Assembly: GCA_027482985.1 (NCBI GenBank)
Contig: JAIXVO010000490.1
Coordinates: forward strand, 1-5,994
Origin: Cyanobacteriota bacterium
GTDB lineage: Bacteria; Cyanobacteriota; Cyanobacteriia; Leptolyngbyales; Leptolyngbyaceae
Length of the DNA stretch: 5,994 bases
Direction of reading: 5' to 3'
In this document: one piece after another, positions 1 to 5,193 of the stretch
How the letters are laid out: the number at the start of each line of letters is the position of its first letter
Position numbering within the stretch: position 1 is the stretch's first letter
The notes under the pieces: model-generated
Database searches by the model: none
Told to the model about the DNA's origin: nothing
What the model saw: only the letters and a program-made list of their open reading frames with translations
Position numbers and translations under genes: made by a program

Positions 1-29
1 AATTTTTGTGAAGATCTTCCACTTTTTTA

Positions 30-92
30 CTACATCTAGTAAGCTTAGGCGTTCAGAGGGTGATTTTGTTGGTTGTTGAACGCTAGATGTAG
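30..92. repeat. Long bulged inverted repeat in leader of the 801-aa gene
   Basis: CTACATCTAG at 30-39 is the exact reverse complement of CTAGATGTAG at 83-92. A second arm pair, CGTTCA at 50-55 and TGAACG at 77-82, nests inside. The 3' side is therefore one continuous 16-nt arm (77-92), while the 5' side carries a 10-nt bulge (40-49) containing the self-complementary octamer TAAGCTTA. The apical loop is 56-76. A short T run (TTTT at 95-98) follows. It could be a terminator for a gene left of the window, a structured 5' leader for the gene at 135, or a protein-binding DNA repeat; the sequence alone does not decide. The pairing is directly visible; the role is unknown. Confidence 0.6.
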
Positions 93-123
93 AGTTTTCC
101 TATTTGAGTCCATTGGCACTCGC

Positions 124-128
124 GGAGG
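124..128 (+). promoter_or_regulatory. Shine-Dalgarno site GGAGG
   Basis: A near-consensus GGAGG lies 6 bases before the ATG at 135. It fixes the start of the large forward gene and suggests efficient translation. It lies 31 bases after the leader inverted repeat, outside the stem, so the repeat as drawn would not hide it. Confidence 0.75.
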
Positions 129-134
129 TCAGTC

Positions 135-2540
135 ATGAAAGAGTGGACATTTCTCTTGCAAAAATACGGCGATCGCTCTTGGTTGCCTTTGGACTCGCCA
201 GATATGGAGATCCTGGAAGGACGATATCGCATCGTCGTGCAAACGGATCATCCCAATACGGATATTAATATTCGCGTCTGCCATCTGGCAACGGAAGAAG
301 ATCCTCCGAAGCGCCGCATTCAAAAGCGCACCAATCGCACCAACCGCAATGGCTTGATGGTCGTCGCGCCCTTCACCTCCCTGCAAGCGGGTAATTGGGA
401 ATTGTGCTGTTTCCTCAGCGACCCTCTTTCTGATTTGGTGGGAGATGTATTGCACCATGCCGTCCGCTTACGGGTTGCGCCTTGTACCGATCTGGAAGAG
501 GACAGTTGGGATGATGCCCCTGCCGCTACCGCGATCGCGCTTCCTCCTGCCGCCGATATAGCAGCACCAGTGATGGAGACGGAAGCTGAACCGGCGATCG
601 CCCCCGATGCGCCGTCGGTTCAGGAAGTCGCTGCTTTGAATGTCGAAATCGCCCAAGCCCTGGGTGTGTCGATGGATCGGTTGGTGGAGATGACCGATCA
701 TTTATCCCATCAACTGATTGAAGAAATTTTCCAGGAATTTAATCTGAAGGCAACGGTGGAACCCGCCGCGATCGCGCCTGAAACTGTTGCCGCCGTCCCT
801 GATGTTCAGCCCTCTCTACCGGAAACGCCCCCCGTGATCCCAACCCTCGATGTGAATCAATTGCGAATCGTGCTGGCTCAGGATGGCTGGCTGGCGGCGA
901 GAGGCGAATCGCTGGCGATCGCGGGTCGCATTGAGGCAATTCCCACTGAGGCTGTTGCGGCTGGGCTGGCAACTACCGATGCGAATGCCGTGGAACCGGA
1001 ATTAGAAGGATCTGTGCCGCAAGAATTGCAACTGCAACTGCGCGATCCGCAAACGTCCAAAGTGTTGTTCCATGCCTGTCAGTCCTTCCCGGTGGGAGCC
1101 GCGCCCCTAGCGTTCCGGTTTCTCTGCAACCTGCCGGAGCACCTCGACACCCATTTGTTGTTGGGCGAAGTCATGATTGCCGGGGTGTTGCCGGGAGCCG
1201 AATCGGTGTTAGTCACGCTGAAAACCTTTAATTTCACGGTGACGGTTGACCCGCAAGGGCTGGTGGCCGAGTTGCAAAAAGTGCAGTCGGCATTGGCGGC
1301 ACAGGCTGAGCAAGACGAATTAGCCGATGTGGTCGCTCAATTTTCCGAACGATTACAAAAAGAGAGAGAACGGCAAACATTGGATCTGTCTTTCTTGAAT
1401 ATGGCGGCTCCAGTGCCAGAGTCGATGACAGACCCCGAAGCATCACCCGCGATCGCCGTCGCTACTCCGCCTCAAAAATCTTCCCGCAAACAAATCCTGC
1501 CCCCCTTGCTGCATGAACCCGATGTTGAGCAGGCTGGTAAACGGAAATTAGAATTGCCTGTGTTTTTGGGAGGGAGTAGAGCCGCCAGTGCCGCTACCAG
1601 TACAGCCGTTGCGGTTCCCCCGGTGGAAGAGGATGTCGTTTTTGGCGATCGCGACTTGGATATGCAATCCATGTTGCTGCCAGAGTTACCCGAACCGAGT
1701 GAAGCCGCTTCGCCTGTCGCGACATCGGAGATCAGTCACAGCGATCGCTCCGCCGCAGATCCGGCACCTGCACCTCCCACCCCGCCAACGGTTAGCCATG
1801 GGCAGGCAGATTTAGCCCGCCTGGATGAACTCTCATCACCGATTCGCAGTGCCTTTCAAGCCTTGAACCTGCAAGACAAATTTTTGACTCGCCTCAGTTC
1901 GATGGCTGCGGACGATGAACTGACAACATTGTTAAAACTGACCTTGCCGCAACCCGATGCGCCGACTGATCAGGAACCAGTACCCGTCGCGATCGCGGTA
2001 GAACTCAAGCCTGTTGCCGACCCCGAGCTGGAAACCTCGACGGAAGTGGTGGTCGATGATGATCCGGCTTGGCAGGAATGGATCAAGCGGGCGGGATCGC
2101 GATCGAAACCCGAGGCGACTCCCTCCCAGTCGGAAGCAAATCTGGTCAATCCCTTGCTATTACCCGCTGATCAGGCTGTTCCCGTACCCATTGTGGAATT
2201 GGGGACTGACGAGATTGTGGCAGGTCAAATGATTCACATCCGGGTCAAACTACCCAACCTGTTACCCAAGATTTACGTCAAACTGTGGATCAACGATCGC
2301 CAAACACGCACCCTGTTGGATGGCCCCCGCTGGTTGGTCGACTTCCTCCCCAATGGTATGGATGAGTTGGAAGCGACCACCCAAATCATGGCACCTTACG
2401 ACAGCATGAATATTCGGCTAGAGGCGATCGCGGTCGAAATTCAAACTCAGCGTGAAAGCCAAAAGGTCAGCCTGGATTGCGAAGTGATTCCAGCTGACCT
2501 CCCTGATGATTTATTCGATGCCGATTTCGGCAGTTTCTAG
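135..2540 (+). CDS. Uncharacterised 801-aa cyanobacterial protein, beta-rich segments joined by acidic Ala/Pro linkers
   Basis: I do not recognise a named family. The ATG at 135 follows GGAGG at good spacing and the frame is open to TAG at 2538-2540. There is no signal peptide or membrane segment, so it is probably cytoplasmic. Visible layout: residues 1-115 form a beta-rich block with a basic patch (KRRIQKRTNRTNR, 59-71); 116-165 is an Ala/Pro/acidic linker; 165-205 looks helical (ALGVSMDRLVEM); 206-240 is linker; 241-372 is a second beta-rich block (LRIVLAQDGWLAARGE, then LQLQLRDP); 373-418 is a charged helix, perhaps coiled coil; 419-555 is disordered-looking linker; 558-603 is helical (SSPIRSAFQALNLQDKFL); 604-685 is linker; 686-785 is a third beta-rich block (IHIRVKLPNLLPKIYVKLWI); the tail is acidic (DLPDDLFDADF). 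Alternating sandwich-like modules and flexible linkers suggest a scaffold or multi-partner binding protein, but this is inference only. Ten HIP1 octamers occur in this gene, seven encoding Ala-Ile-Ala. Confidence 0.85.
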   Translation: MKEWTFLLQKYGDRSWLPLDSPDMEILEGRYRIVVQTDHPNTDINIRVCHLATEEDPPKRRIQKRTNRTNRNGLMVVAPFTSLQAGNWELCCFLSDPLSDLVGDVLHHAVRLRVAPCTDLEEDSWDDAPAATAIALPPAADIAAPVMETEAEPAIAPDAPSVQEVAALNVEIAQALGVSMDRLVEMTDHLSHQLIEEIFQEFNLKATVEPAAIAPETVAAVPDVQPSLPETPPVIPTLDVNQLRIVLAQDGWLAARGESLAIAGRIEAIPTEAVAAGLATTDANAVEPELEGSVPQELQLQLRDPQTSKVLFHACQSFPVGAAPLAFRFLCNLPEHLDTHLLLGEVMIAGVLPGAESVLVTLKTFNFTVTVDPQGLVAELQKVQSALAAQAEQDELADVVAQFSERLQKERERQTLDLSFLNMAAPVPESMTDPEASPAIAVATPPQKSSRKQILPPLLHEPDVEQAGKRKLELPVFLGGSRAASAATSTAVAVPPVEEDVVFGDRDLDMQSMLLPELPEPSEAASPVATSEISHSDRSAADPAPAPPTPPTVSHGQADLARLDELSSPIRSAFQALNLQDKFLTRLSSMAADDELTTLLKLTLPQPDAPTDQEPVPVAIAVELKPVADPELETSTEVVVDDDPAWQEWIKRAGSRSKPEATPSQSEANLVNPLLLPADQAVPVPIVELGTDEIVAGQMIHIRVKLPNLLPKIYVKLWINDRQTRTLLDGPRWLVDFLPNGMDELEATTQIMAPYDSMNIRLEAIAVEIQTQRESQKVSLDCEVIPADLPDDLFDADFGSF

Positions 2541-2572
2541 CAGCCAAACAGAGAAGTTGCGTAATCGCGTAG

Positions 2573-2599
2573 GTTGGGTTAGCGCTAGCGTAACCCAAC
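2573..2599. repeat. Palindrome unit 1 (GTTGGGTTA / TAACCCAAC)
   Basis: Perfect 9-bp arms at 2573-2581 and 2591-2599 enclose GCGCTAGCG, itself nearly self-complementary, so almost the whole 27 bases can fold with one bulged G. It lies 32 bases after the stop of the 801-residue gene. There is no T run after it, so it is not a classical intrinsic terminator. Confidence 0.7.
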
Positions 2600-2612
2600 A
2601 ACACCAGAGTCA

Positions 2613-2653
2613 GTTGCATTTCACGGTCGTAGAGGGCGCTAGCGTAACGCAAC
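2613..2653. repeat. Palindrome unit 2, imperfect (GTTGCATTTC / GTAACGCAAC)
   Basis: The arms at 2613-2622 and 2644-2653 pair at 8 of 10 positions. The left arm resembles that of unit 3 and the right arm that of unit 1. It therefore looks like a diverged member or hybrid of the same repeat family. Confidence 0.5.
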
Positions 2654-2667
2654 CAGCTTAGACCAGT

Positions 2668-2694
2668 GTTGGGTTTCACGATGTTCAACCCAAC
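2668..2694. repeat. Palindrome unit 3 (GTTGGGTT / AACCCAAC)
   Basis: Perfect 8-bp arms at 2668-2675 and 2687-2694 enclose an 11-base loop. It ends 7 bases from the stop codon (2702-2704) of the reverse-strand carrier gene, so it would fold in the 3' end of that transcript. A role in transcript end formation or stability is possible but not shown. Confidence 0.65.
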
Positions 2695-2701
2695 CGACAA
2701 C

Positions 2702-2977
2702 TCAACCCCCAGCGATCGCGGGGATAATGCTGACTTCATCGCCATCACTCAGAGCCGTGTTGATGCCATCCAGGAAGCGAATATCTTCACTGTTGACATA
2801 GAAATTGACGAAGCGACGGAGTTCGCCATTGTCATCGCACAACCGTCCTTTAATGCCGGGACAACTGGATTCGAGCGAGTTCAGCAGATCGGCGATTGTC
2901 GTACCCTGACATTCGACCGTTGCCTGGTCGTTGGTCAGTTTTTGCAGCGGAGTGGGAATCAAAACTTTAACAGCCAT
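2702..2977 (-). CDS. CysO-like ubiquitin-fold sulfur-carrier protein (MoaD/ThiS family), 91 aa
   Basis: This is a small beta-grasp carrier protein. Such proteins are adenylated at a C-terminal Gly-Gly by a MoeB/ThiF-type enzyme and converted to a thiocarboxylate that donates sulfur for molybdopterin, thiamin, cysteine or homocysteine synthesis. Visible here are [15 protein letters not shown] (54-68), [16 protein letters not shown] (76-91) and the exposed terminal G90-G91. From memory, the motif order, the RFVN-YVN-ED-RF block and the P-A-x-A-G-G ending match mycobacterial CysO more closely than typical MoaD or ThiS. The ATG at 2977 is chosen because the fold begins at once (MAVKVLIP); a TTG at 3004 would add nine unconvincing residues. 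No strong ribosome site is seen, only GAAGA just upstream. It lies 131 bp downstream of thrC on the same strand. No activating enzyme or Mec+-type peptidase is in the window. The exact acceptor pathway is inference. Confidence 0.85.
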   Translation of the reverse strand: MAVKVLIPTPLQKLTNDQATVECQGTTIADLLNSLESSCPGIKGRLCDDNGELRRFVNFYVNSEDIRFLDGINTALSDGDEVSIIPAIAGG

Positions 2978-3030
2978 AGTCTTCAGGAATGAGATTGATT
3001 GCAATGTTGAACAGTCATTGACCGGATGAA

Positions 3031-3060
3031 AGCAGCCTAGATCGAGTCATCTACGCTGCT
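3031..3060 (-). terminator. Strong hairpin between thrC and the carrier gene; weak terminator or attenuator candidate
   Basis: AGCAGC (3031-3036) pairs with GCTGCT (3055-3060). After one C/C mismatch, TAGAT (3038-3042) pairs with ATCTA (3049-3053). The result is an 11-bp stem with a six-base loop. In the reverse-strand transcript the stem is followed by only three U before UCAUCC, so it is a poor intrinsic terminator. It could instead be a partial terminator, a processing site or a stabiliser separating thrC and carrier expression. The fold is certain on paper; the function is inferred. Confidence 0.45.
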
Positions 3061-3072
3061 CTCCCATATCCG

Positions 3073-3078
3073 ATTATA
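3073..3078 (-). promoter_or_regulatory. Possible internal -10 box (TATAAT) for the carrier gene
   Basis: ATTATAAT at 3073-3080 is palindromic, giving a consensus TATAAT on both strands. Read on the reverse strand it lies about 95 bases before the carrier start and just upstream of the hairpin at 3031-3060. No good -35 box is seen at normal spacing (CGCCAC at the expected place), so this is a weak call. If real, it would let the carrier be transcribed apart from thrC. Confidence 0.25.
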
Positions 3079-3108
3079 ATTTTGGCGAAAGGAAAGTGGC
3101 GAGCGGAA

Positions 3109-4413
3109 TTACACCAACACTTGTTGCCATTCCAGGCGATCCAGGGTGCGCGAACGCTCTAGTGCCCGTTCAAAGCTATCGAGTTTTGGCTCAATGGTCA
3201 ATGGTTCGCCCACGTAGCCTTGCACCGCTTCCTGGGTTTTCAAGCCATTCCCGGTGATGTAGACCACAGTGGTTTCATCGGGATCAATTTTGCCAGCAGC
3301 GACTAATTTTTGGAGCACCGCGATCGTCGTACCACCTGCCGTTTCGGTGAAAATCCCTTCAGTTTCCGCCAGCAGTTTGATGCCATCCACGATTTCTGCG
3401 TCCGATACCGATTCAATCGTGCCATTCGTCTTGCGGGCAATATCCAGCGCATACACACCATCCGCCGGATTCCCGATCGCGATCGATTTGGCGATCGTGC
3501 TGGGTTTCACGGGCGTAATGAAGTCCCGCTCTTCCCGGAAAGCCTGAGCAATGGGAGAACACCCATCCGCCTGAGCGCCACTGAACCGGACTGCCTTATC
3601 TTCCACCAATCCCACTTCCACAAATTCCCGGAAGCCTTTGTAGATCTTGGTAAACAGGGAACCGGAAGCCAGCGGTGCCACAATATGATCCGGCAATTGC
3701 CAACCGAGTTGTTCCGCCACTTCGTAACCCAGCGTCTTGGAACCTTCGGAGTAGTAAGGCCGCAGGTTGATGTTGACGAAGCCCCAGCCGTGGGTGTTGG
3801 CGACTTCCGAGCAGAGGCGATTCACCTGGTCATAATTACCTTGCACCGCCATCACAGTCGGGCTGTAAATCAGGGTGCCCATCACCTTCCCAGATTCCAG
3901 ATCAGCGGGGATGAAGACGCAGCAATCAAGTCCGGCATGAGCGGCGATCGCGGCAGTGGAGTTCGCCAAATTCCCGGTACTGGCGCAGGACACCGTGGAG
4001 AAGCCCAATTCCCGCGCGCGCGTCAGCGCCACCGACACCACCCGATCTTTGAAGCTGAGGGTGGGCATATTCACGGCATCGTTTTTGATGTAAAGCTTGT
4101 TCAGCCCTAACCGCCGAGCTAACCGATTGGCTTGCACCAGGGGGGTTAAGCCCGTTCCCACATCAATCGGTTGGTCAGAGTCCACGGGCAAAAATTCCCG
4201 GTAGCGCCAGATGGAGTGCGGACCAGCTTGAATACTTTCACGGGTCACGCGCCGCCGAATTTCACTGTAGTCATATGCCACTTCCAGCGGCCCGAAACAG
4301 AATTCGCAAACGTGAATCGCCTTCGGTTCGTACTCGGTGCCACATTCCTTACACTTCAAAGCGCGAAAGGTGGCAGCAGTGGATTGAGTTTTGGTCTGGG
4401 TGGCTTGGCTCAT
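3109..4413 (-). CDS. thrC: Threonine synthase, 434 aa
   Basis: This PLP-dependent lyase converts O-phospho-L-homoserine and water to L-threonine and phosphate, the last step of threonine synthesis in the cytoplasm. Sequence support: residues 117-124 (PTLSFKDR) hold the PLP Schiff-base lysine K122; ASTGNLANS (144-152) is the substrate/cofactor loop; APLASGSL (246-253) is the likely PLP-phosphate loop; TGNGLK (387-392) is near the C-terminus. The length is normal for the roughly 430-residue bacterial form. The N-terminus has a four-cysteine zinc-ribbon pattern, CKEC (21-24) and CEFC (36-39). The ATG at 4413 keeps this ribbon intact; the ribosome site is weak. A plausible promoter lies at 4459-4488. 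It is the first gene of a probable two-gene unit with the CysO-like carrier. Cyanobacteria can carry more than one ThrC-like protein, so a paralogue acting on a related substrate cannot be excluded. Confidence 0.93.
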   Translation of the reverse strand: MSQATQTKTQSTAATFRALKCKECGTEYEPKAIHVCEFCFGPLEVAYDYSEIRRRVTRESIQAGPHSIWRYREFLPVDSDQPIDVGTGLTPLVQANRLARRLGLNKLYIKNDAVNMPTLSFKDRVVSVALTRARELGFSTVSCASTGNLANSTAAIAAHAGLDCCVFIPADLESGKVMGTLIYSPTVMAVQGNYDQVNRLCSEVANTHGWGFVNINLRPYYSEGSKTLGYEVAEQLGWQLPDHIVAPLASGSLFTKIYKGFREFVEVGLVEDKAVRFSGAQADGCSPIAQAFREERDFITPVKPSTIAKSIAIGNPADGVYALDIARKTNGTIESVSDAEIVDGIKLLAETEGIFTETAGGTTIAVLQKLVAAGKIDPDETTVVYITGNGLKTQEAVQGYVGEPLTIEPKLDSFERALERSRTLDRLEWQQVLV

Positions 4414-4458
4414 GGGTTGAAATCTCGCTACGTCTCTAACTGTTCTCCATTGATTGGC

Positions 4459-4488
4459 ATCGTAACAGGATTAAAATCACCCGGTCAA
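4459..4488 (-). promoter_or_regulatory. Probable sigma-70-type promoter for thrC
   Basis: On the reverse strand, TTGACC (4483-4488) is followed after 18 bp by TACGAT (4459-4464). These match the -35 consensus at five of six positions and the -10 at four of six. The start of transcription would be near 4452, giving a leader of about 39 bases before the thrC ATG. The palindrome at 4494-4512 lies immediately upstream of the -35 box. Confidence 0.5.
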
Positions 4489-4493
4489 ACATA

Positions 4494-4512
4494 CCCGACA
4501 AAATTTGTCGGG
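4494..4512. promoter_or_regulatory. Perfect 9-bp-arm palindrome, candidate operator in the divergent thrC/Uma2 region
   Basis: CCCGACAAA (4494-4502) and TTTGTCGGG (4504-4512) are exact reverse complements around a single A at 4503. It lies between divergent starts, 90 bp from thrC and 69 bp from the Uma2 gene. It would be centred about 51 bp before the predicted thrC transcription start and about 46 bp before a weak candidate start for the Uma2 gene. This suits a dimeric transcription factor. The regulator is not identifiable. A loop of one base makes an RNA hairpin role less likely, though a slightly opened stem could still form. Confidence 0.5.
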
Positions 4513-4536
4513 ATTAAATGAACAGACTTGAACCGC

Positions 4537-4542
4537 TACACT
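4537..4542 (+). promoter_or_regulatory. Weak candidate -10 box (TACACT) for the Uma2 gene
   Basis: TACACT matches TATAAT at four of six positions and lies 29 bases before the ATG at 4572. No convincing -35 box is present at standard spacing; the palindrome at 4494-4512 lies just upstream of where it would be, which would fit an activator-dependent promoter. Low certainty. Confidence 0.25.
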
Positions 4543-4571
4543 AAAACAGATCACGATGCAAGGTAATTGTC

Positions 4572-5159
4572 ATGGTCTCCACTCCGGTGTCACCTCATCT
4601 CCCCCTCATTCAATCCCTGGAAGACTGGGTACAAAATCCACCAGAAGGTACGGAGTGGGTGAATGGAAAGCTGGTGGAGAAGCGTCCCGCCATCTGGATC
4701 GATGGAGCACCGACTAAAACATCAGGGATGACACTGAGAAATAGTGAGATTCAAGCCTTACTAGCCTTCTATTGGCAAAGCTTTATCAACGCCGAGCAGT
4801 GCGGGGGGAAGGTCTACACAGAAGCGCCCTGTCGGACGAATAAAAAGGGGCGGGTGCCAGATGTGGCTTACCTGACCCCGGAATTGGTAGCGCAGTATGG
4901 CGAGTTAGCCACCTTGCCGCAAAGTTTTCCCCTCAGTGCTGAAATCGTTTCGCCGACGGATTTTGCGGAAGAGGTGATTGCGAAAGCGCAGGAGTATTTA
5001 GCTGCTGGTGGCGAGGAAGTGTGGATTATTTTTCCCGAAAATCGGTGGGTGATCGGGGTGACTGCCGAGACGCGAGAAATTTTTGTAGCTGGGCAAGTGG
5101 CAATGACGCAAAAAGTGCTGCCAGGGTTTAGGGTAGCAGTGGATGAATTGTTGGGATAG
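4572..5159 (+). CDS. Uma2-family (DUF820) restriction-endonuclease-like protein, 195 aa
   Basis: Members of this family have a PD-(D/E)XK nuclease fold and are very numerous in cyanobacteria, but their biological role is largely unknown. Visible family signatures: TEWVNGKLVEKR (27-38), the N-terminal E-x-V-x-G-x-L-V-E motif; PDVAYL (96-101) with catalytic-type D97; AEIVSPTD (123-130) with E124; a downstream lysine in AKAQEYLAAGGEEVWII (137-153), probably K138; and the closing VLPGFRVAVDELL (182-194). The catalytic set appears complete, so the protein is probably an active or recently active nuclease. The length is normal. The ATG at 4572 has AAGG about eight bases upstream. It is divergent from thrC and only 34 bp ahead of the M16 gene, so the two may share a transcript. 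There is no HIP1 octamer in the gene, too little evidence for transfer. Confidence 0.88.
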   Translation: MVSTPVSPHLPLIQSLEDWVQNPPEGTEWVNGKLVEKRPAIWIDGAPTKTSGMTLRNSEIQALLAFYWQSFINAEQCGGKVYTEAPCRTNKKGRVPDVAYLTPELVAQYGELATLPQSFPLSAEIVSPTDFAEEVIAKAQEYLAAGGEEVWIIFPENRWVIGVTAETREIFVAGQVAMTQKVLPGFRVAVDELLG

Positions 5160-5176
5160 CAAGAAGCGTATGCAGC

Positions 5177-5183
5177 GGAGAGG
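5177..5183 (+). promoter_or_regulatory. Shine-Dalgarno site GGAGAGG deciding the M16 start
   Basis: GGAGAGG lies ten bases before the ATG at 5194. An in-frame ATG at 5170 sits upstream of this site, so translation from 5170 would run through it; the later ATG is preferred. A second purine run, GGAGA at 5186-5190, is rather close to the start. Confidence 0.55.
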
Positions 5184-5193
5184 TCGGAGAATC

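Larger units (their letters stand above)
2556..2694. repeat. Cluster of three related palindromes between convergent genes
   Basis: Almost the whole spacer between the stop at 2540 and the convergent stop at 2702 is palindromic repeat. Three units lie in a row: 2573-2599, 2613-2653 and 2668-2694. The 13-mer GCGCTAGCGTAAC occurs exactly at 2582-2594 and 2636-2648, joining units 1 and 2. GTTG-N2-TTTCACG occurs at 2613-2625 and 2668-2680, joining units 2 and 3. An outer arm pair, GTTGCGT (2556-2562) and ACGCAAC (2647-2653), also brackets units 1 and 2. This resembles the short dispersed GTTGGGTT...AACCCAAC intergenic repeats common in filamentous cyanobacteria, possibly MITE-like. Between converging genes it may also stop transcription from both sides. 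No transposase is present. Confidence 0.7.

Noticed and set aside
76..106. Possible promoter TTGAAC / TATTTG ahead of the 801-aa gene
   Set aside because: The spacing is 19 bp, the -10 match is poor and the -35 overlaps the inverted-repeat arm; not strong enough to list.
2556..2694. CRISPR array
   Set aside because: The repeats are hairpins of unequal length and arm composition, with no regular spacer spacing and no cas gene in the window.
2666..2992. A 108-codon forward open frame covering the carrier gene
   Set aside because: It begins inside a palindromic repeat and is antisense to a carrier protein whose motifs are unmistakable.
2978..3004. Upstream TTG start adding nine residues to the carrier protein
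   Set aside because: The added residues lie before the first beta strand found at the start of this family, and no ribosome site supports TTG; the ATG at 2977 is better.
3310..4110. A 266-codon forward open frame opposite thrC
   Set aside because: It is fully antisense to a clearly recognised enzyme gene and encodes a composition rich in His, Arg and Gly typical of shadow frames, with no family resemblance.
4171..4521. A 116-codon forward open frame spanning the thrC start and divergent control region
   Set aside because: It overlaps the thrC N-terminus and promoter, has no ribosome site and ends just past the operator palindrome; a shadow frame.
5170..5193. Upstream in-frame ATG for the M16 gene
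   Set aside because: The best ribosome site (GGAGAGG) lies downstream of this ATG and is well placed for the ATG at 5194.
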